DNA of 64,000 nt, taken from Crystallibacter sulfonylureivorans_A. Its GTDB lineage: Bacteria; Actinomycetota; Actinomycetes; Actinomycetales; Micrococcaceae. How positions within the stretch are numbered: position 1 is the first letter of the stretch; each line of letters opens with the position of its first letter. The DNA lies in NCBI RefSeq assembly GCF_047607445.1, contig NZ_JBLKRT010000022.1, positions 1-64,000 of the forward strand, read 5' to 3'. Of this stretch, positions 1-7,320 are shown piece by piece. Both the position numbers and the translations under genes were made by a program. Below the pieces are notes generated by a model. The model ran no database searches. It was not told the DNA's origin and saw nothing but the letters and a program-made list of their open reading frames with translations.

Positions 1-1
1 C

Positions 2-103
2 GCCACCGCGCTCAAGGGCGGCGCCGATGTTGCCGCGCTGCGGGCCCGCGTGAAGAAACTGGCCGACGACTTCCCGCTCTACCCGGGCCACGAGGAGTGG
101 TGA
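2..103 (+). CDS. glyA: Serine hydroxymethyltransferase, C-terminal end (partial)
   Basis: Only the last 33 codons are in the window; the gene begins upstream. The reading frame ends in LYPGHEEW and TGA, which resembles the LYPG.EEW ending of actinobacterial GlyA as I know it. GlyA interconverts serine and glycine and loads tetrahydrofolate with a one-carbon unit. folD starts one base after the stop codon, so the two are probably co-transcribed, and the products act in consecutive steps of folate metabolism. The call rests on a short fragment plus the neighbour. Confidence 0.8.
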   Translation, partial: ATALKGGADVAALRARVKKLADDFPLYPGHEEW

Positions 104-104
104 T

Positions 105-1004
105 ATGAACCTGTACTCAACCCCGCCGACCTCGCGCGTGCTGGATGGCAAGGCCACCGCGGCGCAGATCAAAAGCGAACTCACCGAGCGGGTCTCGGCG
201 CTCAAGGCCAAAGGCATCGTGCCCGGACTGGGCACCGTGCTGGTCGGCGAGGATCCGGGCAGCAAGTGGTATGTGGGCGGCAAGCACAAGGACTGCGCCG
301 AGGTGGGCATCGAGTCCATCCGCCGGGACCTGCCGGACACCATCTCGCAGGAAGAACTGGAAGCCGTCCTCGATGATCTGAACGCGGATCCGGCCTGCAC
401 GGGCTACATCGTGCAGCTGCCGCTGCCCAAGCACATCGATACCAACCGCATTCTGGAAAAGATCGATCCGGCCAAGGACGCCGACGGTCTGCACCCGATG
501 AACCTGGGCCGGCTGGTGCTCAATGTGGGCGAGCCGCTGGACTCGCCGCTGCCCTGCACCCCGCATGGATGCGTGGAGCTGCTGCTCCGCCACGACATTG
601 AACTGGCCGGCAAGCGAGTGCTGGTGGTGGGCCGCGGTGTCACCGTGGGCCGTCCGCTGGGGCTGCTGCTGACCCGGAAGACGATCAACGCCACGGTGGT
701 CCTGGCCCACACCGGGACTGTCGACCTGGCCGCGGAACTGCGGGAGGCCGACGTCGTCATTGCCGCCGCAGGGATGCCGCACATGATCAAGGCGGCCGAC
801 CTCAAGCCCGGCGCGGTGGTGCTGGACGTGGGAGTGAGCCGGGTTGAGGACGAGGAAGGCAAGGCCCGGGTGACCGGCGACGTGGAGCCCGAGGCCCGCA
901 ACGTGGCCAGCTGGCTCTCGCCCAACCCCGGCGGCGTCGGCCCGATGACCCGCGCCATGCTGCTGGCCAACGTGGTGGAAGCCGCCGAACGCCAAGCGCG
1001 CTAA
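105..1004 (+). CDS. folD: Bifunctional methylenetetrahydrofolate dehydrogenase / cyclohydrolase FolD
   Basis: This cytoplasmic enzyme oxidises 5,10-methylene-THF with NADP and hydrolyses the product to 10-formyl-THF. The 299 residues match the usual family length of about 280-300. Visible signatures are the substrate-site stretch SKWYVGGKHKDC, with the catalytic Tyr and Lys, the QLPLP motif, the nucleotide-binding GRGVTVGRPLG segment, and the C-terminal PGGVGPMT motif. The ATG lies one base after the glyA stop, implying translational coupling. A hairpin with a T-containing tail about 40 bases downstream likely ends the transcript. Confidence 0.96.
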   Translation: MNLYSTPPTSRVLDGKATAAQIKSELTERVSALKAKGIVPGLGTVLVGEDPGSKWYVGGKHKDCAEVGIESIRRDLPDTISQEELEAVLDDLNADPACTGYIVQLPLPKHIDTNRILEKIDPAKDADGLHPMNLGRLVLNVGEPLDSPLPCTPHGCVELLLRHDIELAGKRVLVVGRGVTVGRPLGLLLTRKTINATVVLAHTGTVDLAAELREADVVIAAAGMPHMIKAADLKPGAVVLDVGVSRVEDEEGKARVTGDVEPEARNVASWLSPNPGGVGPMTRAMLLANVVEAAERQAR

Positions 1005-1042
1005 GCCGGCGTGCACTCATGACGCCACGAAGGTAGTGCCTT

Positions 1043-1078
1043 GAAGGGTCGCATCGCCAGAGCGCGGTGCGGCCCTTC
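1043..1078 (+). terminator. Candidate rho-independent terminator after folD
   Basis: GAAGGGTCGCA at 1043-1053 pairs with TGCGGCCCTTC at 1068-1078 with one G-T wobble, around a 14-base loop. It is followed by a short TGTAT tail. It sits 39 bases after the folD stop. Confidence 0.65.
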
Positions 1079-1197
1079 TGTATGGCTGCCCGGAGCTTGC
1101 GGTGCCGGGTGGGGCCCTTCCGCGTGACCGCCTGGTACGTCTCGAGCCGCCGCTTTAGGGCTGATTGGCATCCACTGGAGAGAAACGCCGATAAAAG

Positions 1198-1212
1198 GCT
1201 GCAGATTATCCC
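1198..1212. repeat. Target-site duplication, left copy
   Basis: GCTGCAGATTATCCC lies directly before the TGT left end of the insertion sequence. The identical 15 bases follow its ACA right end at 2650-2664. Fifteen bases is at the upper end of what is known for IS481-family duplications. Confidence 0.9.
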
Positions 1213-1290
1213 TGTGAAGTCTCATGACTTATTGGACAGTTATGTCTCATGACTGTGTAGACACAGTGTCTCAGGACTTGGTGGACACTT
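1213..1290 (+). repeat. Left-end subterminal repeats of the insertion sequence
   Basis: Three copies of a roughly 26-base unit occur in succession. They begin at GTCTCATGAC (1219), TGTCTCATGAC (1243) and TGTCTCAGGAC (1267), each followed about 10 bases later by GGACA or AGACA. The right end (about 2584-2649) carries the same unit in inverted orientation, with CTGAGACAGGAACTGTC-like copies. Multiple subterminal sites of this kind normally serve transposase binding. Confidence 0.7.
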
Positions 1291-1311
1291 GCGCGGGTTT
1301 TGCTCTGATGT

Positions 1312-2640
1312 GTGAGCAACCCACAACCGGATATCAAGGTCCGTCATGCCGTGGCTACCTGGCCAGAAGATGCTCCTCGTGGAGCAGTCACCGCGTTCTG
1401 TAGAACCCACAAGGTCTCCCGGGCTTGGTTCTACCAAGTCCGGAGGGCGGCCGCAGATGTGGGCGTGGTGAAGGCGTTGGAGAAGAAACTGCCGATCCCG
1501 CGCAGCACTCCCACGGCAACCCCGCCGGTCATGGTGGAGCTGTTGCTGGCGACTCGTGTCAGCTTGGAAGAGGGAGGGTTCGATCATGGTCCGCTCTCGG
1601 TGATCGCAAAGTTGAGACGCCAAGGCTTCGAGCCTCCCTCCCGGGCGACCGTGGCCAGGATCTTCTCCCGGGCCGGTGCCGTGGTCCCGGAACCAAGGAA
1701 GCGGCCACGCAGTTCCTTCCAGCGGTTCACCTACCCGCAGCCGAATGCATGTTGGCAGATTGATTCCACGGAATGGCCGCTGGCGTGCGGAAAAACGGTA
1801 GCGGTCTTTCAACTCGTGGACGATCATTCCCGCTTGGCTTTGGCCTCGCTGGTAGCTTCCGGTGAGACCAGCGAGGCTGCGATCGCAATCGTCACGCTGG
1901 CCATCGAACGCCATGGCGTGCCGCAGAAGTTTCTTTCCGACAACGGTGCGGCTCTGAATCCGACCAGGCGCGGCCAACGCGGTGCGCTCGTTGATTTTCT
2001 CAAGGCCCGCGGGGTAGAACCGATCACCGGCAAACCGTACAAGCCGACGACCCAAGGCAAAAACGAGCGCTTTCATCAGACGCTGCACAAGTATCTTCAC
2101 CGGCAGCCGCCGGCCGAGTCCATGGCCGTCCTGCAGGCGCAGATCGATGTCTTCGACCGCTACTACAACACCGAACGCGTCCACCAGTCCCTGCCACCGA
2201 ACATGACACCCCAAGATGCTTGGGAAGCCACGCCCAAAGCGCCGGCACCATCGCCACCGGAAACCGCCGCTACAGAGGCCGGAAGGCAAAGCACCAAGCG
2301 CATAGTCGGGGCCATGGGAAACGCCACCGTCCTAGGAACCAAGTTCATGTTGGGCAAGGACTACATCGGTTCAACGGTGCACATCCTGTATGACGACGTT
2401 GAGATTCTGTTCTTCGACTCCCGCGGCGCCGAGATCATCAGTCATCCCCGGCCCCCGAAGGGAACACGCTACGTCGGCAACGGCAAGCCAGCCGGGATCA
2501 TGGCCGATCCCGCCGCAGCCGTTAGGAAACGAAAACGCAACCCGGTAAGAACGGACCACCCCGACGGCAATCGTCTACCAACCCCTGAGACAGGAACTGT
2601 CCATGGAGACCTGAGACAGGAACTGTCTACGAGCACCTGA
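1312..2640 (+). CDS. IS481-family DDE transposase
   Basis: The protein has 442 residues and starts at GTG. An N-terminal helix-turn-helix region (about 20-45) precedes a second DNA-binding stretch around 88-120 and an integrase-type rve core. The likely catalytic residues are D151 in CWQIDSTEW, D210 in FLSDNGAAL and E252 in GKNERFHQTL. About 150 residues follow the core; this C-terminal tail is longer than in short IS481 members. The frame is intact over its whole length, so the enzyme may be active. The stop codon lies nine bases inside the right end of the element. Confidence 0.93.
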   Translation: MSNPQPDIKVRHAVATWPEDAPRGAVTAFCRTHKVSRAWFYQVRRAAADVGVVKALEKKLPIPRSTPTATPPVMVELLLATRVSLEEGGFDHGPLSVIAKLRRQGFEPPSRATVARIFSRAGAVVPEPRKRPRSSFQRFTYPQPNACWQIDSTEWPLACGKTVAVFQLVDDHSRLALASLVASGETSEAAIAIVTLAIERHGVPQKFLSDNGAALNPTRRGQRGALVDFLKARGVEPITGKPYKPTTQGKNERFHQTLHKYLHRQPPAESMAVLQAQIDVFDRYYNTERVHQSLPPNMTPQDAWEATPKAPAPSPPETAATEAGRQSTKRIVGAMGNATVLGTKFMLGKDYIGSTVHILYDDVEILFFDSRGAEIISHPRPPKGTRYVGNGKPAGIMADPAAAVRKRKRNPVRTDHPDGNRLPTPETGTVHGDLRQELSTST

Positions 2641-2649
2641 GACATGACA

Positions 2650-2664
2650 GCTGCAGATTATCCC
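2650..2664. repeat. Target-site duplication, right copy
   Basis: This is an exact second copy of the 15 bases at 1198-1212, starting right after the ACA end of the insertion sequence. It overlaps the first member of the CTGTGGATAA-like motif array, so the element split or duplicated that motif. Confidence 0.9.
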
Positions 2665-2833
2665 GTTTTCTCTCCACTGGATGCGGTGTGTAGATGACAC
2701 TCGGTTGCTCGGCCGATGGATGCGAGCTGTAGATGCGACCCTGGGTATGCGCCCATGACTGCGACTTCTGGACGCGCTCCGTGAATGTCACCTGTGGAAA
2801 ACGCCTCCGCTGTAAACGTCCGTTGCGGATAAT
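2651..2833. repeat. Array of about twelve degenerate CTGTGGATAA-like motifs
   Basis: Reading the plus strand, motif-like decamers begin at 2651 (CTGCAGATTA), 2677, 2688 (GTGTAGATGA), 2716, 2727 (CTGTAGATGC), 2741, 2755, 2768, 2781, 2792 (CTGTGGAAAA), 2810 and 2824 (TTGCGGATAA follows one base earlier). The steps are mostly 11-14 bases or about twice that. The reverse complement of the consensus is TTATCCACAG, which resembles a DnaA box. Members are poorly conserved, and several flanks form short palindromes (GTGT...ACAC, GCTCG...CGAGC, TCCGC...GCGGA). The array ends at the ATG of the endonuclease-like gene. Whether it is regulatory, a recombination site or something else is unknown. Confidence 0.45.
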
Positions 2834-2838
2834 GCGGT

Positions 2839-3888
2839 ATGCCCTTCGAATCCAATGAACCCGGACAAGAAAGCACCCCGCTGACTTGCAGCGGAACCGA
2901 GGCAGATCAGGTCCAGGGAACTGGGGAATCAGCCCGGCAACGGCGTGGGAGGCCTCCTCGGCTGCCCGCACACCTGAAGAACTCAGCCTTCACCTTCGGC
3001 GACGCTTTCACCGCGGGGCTGACCAGGGGACAACTGGATAGTCTGACGTTGGTCCGAGTCAGCCGCGGTATCCGACTGCACCGGGAGGCAGAACCTGATT
3101 TGGTGGCGCTGGTCAGACCCTTGACCCGGATTAGTGGCCGCTGCGCAGCGTCCCATGACACCGCAGCGCTTCTGTGGAAGTTCCCGGAACCTGAGCGTCA
3201 TGCCTTTGACCGACGCGTCCACATCTCTCGCCCCAGTACCGGCGGGCGCATGCAGCGGGACGGGGTCGTTGGCCATCGTTCGCGGATGCTGCCCGGCGAG
3301 GTCACTGTTGTGGACGGGGTGTTCCTTACCACCCGGGCCCGCACCTGGCTCGATCTGGCTGGGAAGCTCGGCCTTGATGATTTGGTAGTTATCACCGACC
3401 ACTTGATCCGCCGTCCACGGCCGGAATTCGAGGGCCGGCTTGAGCCGTTCGCTACGAAGGTGGAACTGCAAGCCATCTTGGATCTGCATCCCGGCAAGCG
3501 CGGTCTGCGGAAGGCCCGTCGGGCATTGGCATTGTCCCGAGTAGGAGCCGATTCGCCGCCGGAAACAAGGCTGCGTTTGGCTATGGCTCGGGCCGGTTTG
3601 CCGGAACCCGCAGTGAATCAGCCCATCAGGAACGACGACGGCGACATATTGCATTCCCCTGACCTGTCGCTACCCGAGTACCGGATCGCCATTGAGTACG
3701 ACGGTGATGGTCACGGTGAATCCGGCCAGATCGCCCGCGACATTGACCGGGAAGAACGCGTACGGGCCGCCGACTGGGACGAAGTGCGGATCTCCAACCG
3801 GCATATGGCCAACGGTGCCAGACGAGCGGTCCAGAAAATCGCCGCGGCGCTCCGTGCACGCGGCTGGAGTCAGGACAACGCGGCCTGA
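2839..3888 (+). CDS. Endonuclease-like protein with AbiEi-like N-terminus (DUF559/Vsr-type fold, inferred)
   Basis: The protein has 349 residues. Residues about 50-100 look like the winged-helix N-terminus of AbiEi-type proteins. The C-terminal part has the pattern SPPETRLR (239-246), PDLSLPEYRIAIEYDGDGH (274-292) and RDID.EERVRAADW (300-313). This is the layout of DUF559 / very-short-patch-repair-like endonuclease domains, with D275, E286 and D288 as possible active-site acids. I know the pattern from many actinobacterial hypothetical proteins of unproven function. The gene is preceded without a gap by the motif array and followed by a broken duplicate of its own 3' end. Proteins of this type may cut DNA or act as antitoxin-like regulators; neither is shown here. 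Confidence 0.75.
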   Translation: MPFESNEPGQESTPLTCSGTEADQVQGTGESARQRRGRPPRLPAHLKNSAFTFGDAFTAGLTRGQLDSLTLVRVSRGIRLHREAEPDLVALVRPLTRISGRCAASHDTAALLWKFPEPERHAFDRRVHISRPSTGGRMQRDGVVGHRSRMLPGEVTVVDGVFLTTRARTWLDLAGKLGLDDLVVITDHLIRRPRPEFEGRLEPFATKVELQAILDLHPGKRGLRKARRALALSRVGADSPPETRLRLAMARAGLPEPAVNQPIRNDDGDILHSPDLSLPEYRIAIEYDGDGHGESGQIARDIDREERVRAADWDEVRISNRHMANGARRAVQKIAAALRARGWSQDNAA

Positions 3889-4190
3889 GAACGCCGCCTG
3901 TTTGGAGCGAGGAGGGCCGACTGGACGAAGTGCGGATCTCCAACCGGCATATGGCCAACGGCGCCAAGCGAGCGGTCGAGAAAATCTTGGCGGCGCTCCG
4001 TGCACGCGGCTGGAGCCAGGACAGCGCCGCCTGAGAGCGCCGCGGCCTGCCTGGAGCGCGGAACGCCGCCTGAGAACTCCACCCGAGAACGCGGCCTGCC
4101 TAGATCGCGGAGAGCGTTGCAGGAGAACGCTGCCGTTTGGAGCAGGGAGCGCTGCGTTCAAGAACGTCTCCCGAGAACACCGCCTGACTT
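3887..4190 (+). repeat. Degenerate GAGAACGCCGCCTG-type repeats downstream of the endonuclease-like gene
   Basis: Variants of a GAGAACGCCGCCTG core followed by TTGGAGCG or CCTGGAGCG recur near 3888, 4033, 4070, 4084, 4121 and 4168. The first copy is separated from the rest by the paralogue fragment. I see no convincing gene between 4035 and 4348. Apart from these repeats, the stretch 4190-4340 holds nothing I can name. Confidence 0.5.
3916..4034 (+). pseudogene. Remnant 3' end of a paralogue of the endonuclease-like gene
   Basis: This segment is a diverged copy of 3768-3888 and encodes the last 35 or so residues of the upstream protein plus its stop (TGA at 4032). It has about a dozen base changes and one missing G near 3926 that breaks the frame at its start. 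The encoded ending RGWSQDSAA differs from RGWSQDNAA upstream, and other changes such as A-K-R for A-R-R are conservative. That fits a separate paralogue that lost its 5' portion rather than a fresh local duplication. Confidence 0.75.
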
Positions 4191-4348
4191 CGCGTCTTCG
4201 CCGGCCCAGACGAGCACCTCTGGCAGATCACCGCCGGGTAGCTCGGGCCGCCGCGGCCGGAGTCGGTCCAACTCCTTCGCAGCCGTCCGTTGGCCTACGC
4301 CGATGACGGCGGGCAGGACTCGGACACAGGACATGCGCACGCACAAAA

Positions 4349-4390
4349 GGCGGGTGCCCTGCCGGAATCGCTTCCGGCAGGGCACCCGCC
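4349..4390 (-). terminator. Strong hairpin terminator after the MHS transporter gene
   Basis: A perfect 19-bp stem (GGCGGGTGCCCTGCCGGAA and its complement) encloses a TCGC loop, 39 bases past the minus-strand stop codon. No long T run follows on either strand, but the hairpin could act in both directions and insulate the accessory patch from the transporter gene. Confidence 0.8.
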
Positions 4391-4428
4391 TGATGGTCAG
4401 CAGCGCTAAATCAGCGCAGCCGTTGTGT

Positions 4429-5823
4429 TCAGACGCCCACCTTGACGGCGTCGTCAGTGGAGACGCCACGACGCTTGTCGAAGATGGTGGCGCCGACTTC
4501 CTGCTCGGCCTGGTTCTTGATCGACAGATCGATCCCCGGGCGGTCGCGCAGGATCAGCACGGCAATGATGGAGATGACGGTCATGCCGAAGAGGTACATC
4601 GAGACCGAGCTGCTGGCTCCGGTGGCGTTGATCAAGGCCTGGGCGATGGTCGGGGCGAAGGCGCCGCCGAGAACCGCGCCCAGGGCGTAGGCGATCGAGA
4701 CGCCGGAGTAGCGGACCGAGGCCGGGAAGATTTCGCTGTACCAGGCAGCCTGAGGGCCGTAGCCCAGGCCCAGGCCCACGCTGAACAGGCCGACGGCGAG
4801 GTAGAGCATGCCCAGCGAACCGGTGTCGATGAGCCAGAACAGGGGGAACACCGTCAGCAACTGGGCGCTGAAGCCGATCAGGTACGTTCGCTTTCGCCCG
4901 ATCTTGTCGGCCAGGATCCCGGCGATGGCGGTGAACATGAACCACATGGCCGAGGCGAAGGTGATGGCCAGCAGCACGTCGGTGCGCTCCATGCCGATGG
5001 CGTCGGACGTGGCGTAGCTGGGGATAAAGCCGCCGGTGGCCATGTAGCCGGCGGCGTTGTTGCCGGCGAAGACGAGGGCGGCCAGGATGACCAGCAGCCA
5101 GTGCTTGCGGAACAGCTCGACGACGGGGACCTTCTGCTGCTGCTTCTTGTCGGCAATTTCCTGGAAGACCGGCGACTCGTCCACGGCCCGGCGGACCAGG
5201 TAGCCGACCGCGATCAGCACGATGCTGAGCAGGAACGGGATCCGCCAGCCCCATTCCAGGAAGGCCTCGCCGGGGGAGATGACGCCGGTCATCAGCGTCA
5301 TCACGCCGGAGGCCAGCAGCATGCCCAGCGGGACACCCAGCTGCGGGAACGAGCCGGCGCGTCCGCGGCGGTCGCGCGGAGCGTGCTCCACGGCCATCAG
5401 GACAGCGCCGCCCCATTCGCCGCCGGCGGAAATGCCCTGCAGGATACGCAGCAGCAGCAGCATGATCGGCGCGAGGACACCCACGGTCTCGTAGGTCGGC
5501 AGGACACCGATCAACGTTGTCGAAATGCCCATCAGGATCAGGGTGATCACCAGCATGGCGCGGCGGCCGAGCTTGTCGCCGTAGTGGCCGGCCAGGAAGG
5601 CGCCCAGCGGTCGGAACAGGAAGCTGATGCCGACGGACGCGAAGGCGAGCAGAAGGCCGATGGACTCACCGGCGGGCTCGAAGAACAGGTGCGCGAAGAC
5701 CAGTCCCGCCGCCGTGGCGTAGATGAAGAAGTCGTACCACTCGATGGTGGTGCCGATGATCGTGGCAAACGCGACGCGACGCTGGTTGGCGCCAGTCGAA
5801 TGCCCTGAAACTGCTGTACTCAT
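4429..5823 (-). CDS. MHS-family (metabolite:H+ symporter) MFS transporter
   Basis: The protein has 464 residues and about 12 membrane segments in the inner membrane. The N-terminal ATIIGTTIEWYDFFIYATAAG segment and the loop GHYGDKLGRRAML are typical of the MHS group (ShiA, KgtP and ProP-like transporters). A second G...D..GRK motif (ADKIGRKRTY) occurs in the middle. MHS members take up small organic acids, aromatic acids or osmolytes with protons; the substrate cannot be read from sequence. Divergence from a LysR gene, and the P450 system beyond it, suggest import of an aromatic or other carboxylate substrate. A strong terminator follows. Confidence 0.9.
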   Translation of the reverse strand: MSTAVSGHSTGANQRRVAFATIIGTTIEWYDFFIYATAAGLVFAHLFFEPAGESIGLLLAFASVGISFLFRPLGAFLAGHYGDKLGRRAMLVITLILMGISTTLIGVLPTYETVGVLAPIMLLLLRILQGISAGGEWGGAVLMAVEHAPRDRRGRAGSFPQLGVPLGMLLASGVMTLMTGVISPGEAFLEWGWRIPFLLSIVLIAVGYLVRRAVDESPVFQEIADKKQQQKVPVVELFRKHWLLVILAALVFAGNNAAGYMATGGFIPSYATSDAIGMERTDVLLAITFASAMWFMFTAIAGILADKIGRKRTYLIGFSAQLLTVFPLFWLIDTGSLGMLYLAVGLFSVGLGLGYGPQAAWYSEIFPASVRYSGVSIAYALGAVLGGAFAPTIAQALINATGASSSVSMYLFGMTVISIIAVLILRDRPGIDLSIKNQAEQEVGATIFDKRRGVSTDDAVKVGV

Positions 5824-6010
5824 GGTTTCCTTCAGGAACGGTTACGTCGAGGAGTTCGGCGTGGTGTTGATGGGGCGAAGGGGATAGGAACGACGACGGC
5901 GGTGGCAGTCGGCGCCGATCGATTCCGTGGCCGGAATCGGAGTGAAGGCCCGCGGTTGCACCGTCGTAGACAGGATCCGCCATCTGTGACGGACGCAACT
6001 ATTGAAGTTA

Positions 6011-6023
6011 TCACTTATTGTGA
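6011..6023. promoter_or_regulatory. Candidate LysR-type T-N11-A operator between the MHS and LysR genes
   Basis: TCACTTATTGTGA is a 4+5+4 perfect dyad with the T-N11-A geometry of LysR boxes. It lies 66-78 bases before the LysR start and about 190 bases from the divergent transporter start. The rest of the 265-bp gap has no other clear site. Confidence 0.5.
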
Positions 6024-6088
6024 CACGTCTTACTTCTATCGGTAAACTTCAGAAAACCGGTGAAGATCTTTGAAGGGACTGAAGAACT

Positions 6089-7003
6089 TTGGTGGACTTC
6101 ACGCTGCGGCAACTGGAGCTTTTTGCGGCCCTGCCCGACCATTCGACGCTGGGCTCTGCGGCAGCGAGCCTGCGCATCTCCGAATCCGCGTTGTCCCAGG
6201 CCATCACGGCACTGGAGCGTGCCGCCGGAGAACAGCTGTGTGTGCGGCGGAAAGCGCGTGGCCTGCAGCTGACCCCCTCCGGGCAGTTTTTTGCCCAACG
6301 TGCGCGCCAGCTGTTGCGCGACGCCGACGCCCTCATCAATGATCTGTCCGGCGCCGCCGGTGAACTCAAGGGCCCCGTTCGGTTGGGCTGCTTTGCGAGC
6401 TTCGCCAGCACGGTCCTGCCCTCGGTGCTCGACCAACTGCCGGAACAATACCCGGGCATCAGCGTGGACGTGACAGTCGGTTCCCATGACGAACTGCTCC
6501 CTGCGCTGGATGCCGGCCAACTGGACCTGGCCATGGTCTACGACATGGAGCTCCCGGCCGGTTATCACCAGCGCACGATTTACCAGACTGAACTGCAGGC
6601 GGTGCTGCCGCCGGAGCACCCGCTGGCCGCGCATCCCACCGTAGATCTGGCAGATCTGGCCGAAGAACCTCTGATCATGTATGAATCGAGCCCCAGCACC
6701 GCCAACACCTACCGGGTCTTCGCCGACCGCGGTCTCCGTCCCCGCATTGTGTCGTCCATGCCGCAAGTGGTGCTGGTTCAGGCGCTGGTCGGCCGAGGAT
6801 TGGGCTACGCGCTTTTGATGTCACGGCCGGAAGCTCCCGCCGTGACCGTAGAAGGCAGGAGCGTGGCGGTCCGTCCGCTGTCCCCTCCGGCATCCCGCAC
6901 CACGATGTGCGCCATCTGGCCCGAGACCATGGTGCTCAGCCCGCGCGCAGAGGCCGTGCTGGGCCATGCGGTCAGGGCGCTCAGCGGAAGCGCCATCGGG
7001 TAA
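6089..7003 (+). CDS. LysR-family transcriptional regulator (next to MHS transporter)
   Basis: The protein has about 304 residues. Residues 3-62 form the LysR winged helix-turn-helix (FTLRQLELFAAL...LRISESALSQAITALE). The rest is a periplasmic-binding-protein-like effector domain with the LGCFASFASTVLP and DLAMVYDMELP stretches. The start is TTG 6089 or GTG 6092, with GAAGGG about 11-14 bases upstream. It is divergent from the transporter, which it probably controls in response to the imported compound. It clearly resembles the LysR protein at 11039-11959 (both carry LRQL near the N-terminus and an AIVYDMDL/AMVYDMEL stretch), so the two flanking regulators may be paralogues serving one catabolic unit. 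Confidence 0.9.
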   Translation: MVDFTLRQLELFAALPDHSTLGSAAASLRISESALSQAITALERAAGEQLCVRRKARGLQLTPSGQFFAQRARQLLRDADALINDLSGAAGELKGPVRLGCFASFASTVLPSVLDQLPEQYPGISVDVTVGSHDELLPALDAGQLDLAMVYDMELPAGYHQRTIYQTELQAVLPPEHPLAAHPTVDLADLAEEPLIMYESSPSTANTYRVFADRGLRPRIVSSMPQVVLVQALVGRGLGYALLMSRPEAPAVTVEGRSVAVRPLSPPASRTTMCAIWPETMVLSPRAEAVLGHAVRALSGSAIG

Positions 7004-7121
7004 AAGCGCGCACGCGCAGTAATCCAGCGGCCGCCCTTAGCTGCTGGGACACAGCGGCCGAGGTGGCCGAGGCGGCAGCGACTGCGAGAGCCGGAATGAT
7101 GATGGCGGCCAGACCGAGAAG

Positions 7122-7320
7122 CTCCAACTGCTGCGCTGGTCATCGCGCGCGGCAGCGGCGCTGACCCTTGCAGGTAGCAGGAACGCCAGACCGGGGCCGC
7201 TCCAGTTGCAGCGCTGGGTGATGGCGCGCAGCAGCGGCAATGACCCTCGCAGGTGGCAGGAACGCCGGGCCGTAGTGGCCCAGCTGCTGCGCTCGGCAGT
7301 GGCGCTCCAGCGGCAGCGTT
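7122..7320. repeat. Degenerate 78-bp tandem repeat in the LysR-reductase gap
   Basis: Copy A (7122-7196) and copy B (7200-7275) share CTCCA.TTGC.GCGCTGG near the start and TGACCCT.GCAGGT.GCAGGAACGCC near the end. A partial third copy (about 7279-7320) runs into the stop codon of the reductase gene on the other strand. Sequence between 7004 and 7121 is GC-rich and may hold an older copy. I find no gene in this 315-bp gap. Confidence 0.65.

Larger units (their letters stand above)
1213..2649 (+). mobile_element. IS481-family insertion sequence (1437 bp, apparently complete)
   Basis: The element starts with TGTGAAGTCTCA and ends with TGAGACATGACA, so it has the TGT...ACA termini. It is bounded by a perfect 15-bp direct repeat. 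It carries one transposase gene with an intact DDE triad. Each end holds several copies of a TGTCTCAKG...GACA-type motif, probably transposase-binding sites. The uninterrupted target duplication and intact open reading frame suggest a fairly recent insertion. It landed between the arms of a long inverted repeat and beside an array of short motifs that continues to its right. Confidence 0.9.

Noticed and set aside
1198..2664. The 15-bp direct repeat as two array motifs that happen to match
   Set aside because: The repeats abut the TGT and ACA ends of the element exactly and are identical over 15 bases, which target duplication explains better than chance similarity of degenerate motifs.
2627..2971. 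Minus-strand frame across the motif array (114 residues)
   Set aside because: It overlaps the right end of the insertion sequence, the array and the start of the endonuclease-like gene. Composition is not protein-like and no start signal is present.
4158..4469. A 103-residue minus-strand frame downstream of the MHS gene
   Set aside because: It runs through the transporter's own terminator hairpin, overlaps its 3' end, and has no ribosome-binding site or family similarity that I can see.
4000..5808. A 602-residue open frame on the plus strand opposite the MHS transporter
   Set aside because: It reads D/H/Q/G-rich low-complexity sequence with no family motif, is exactly antisense to a well-defined transporter, and reflects GC-rich codon third positions.
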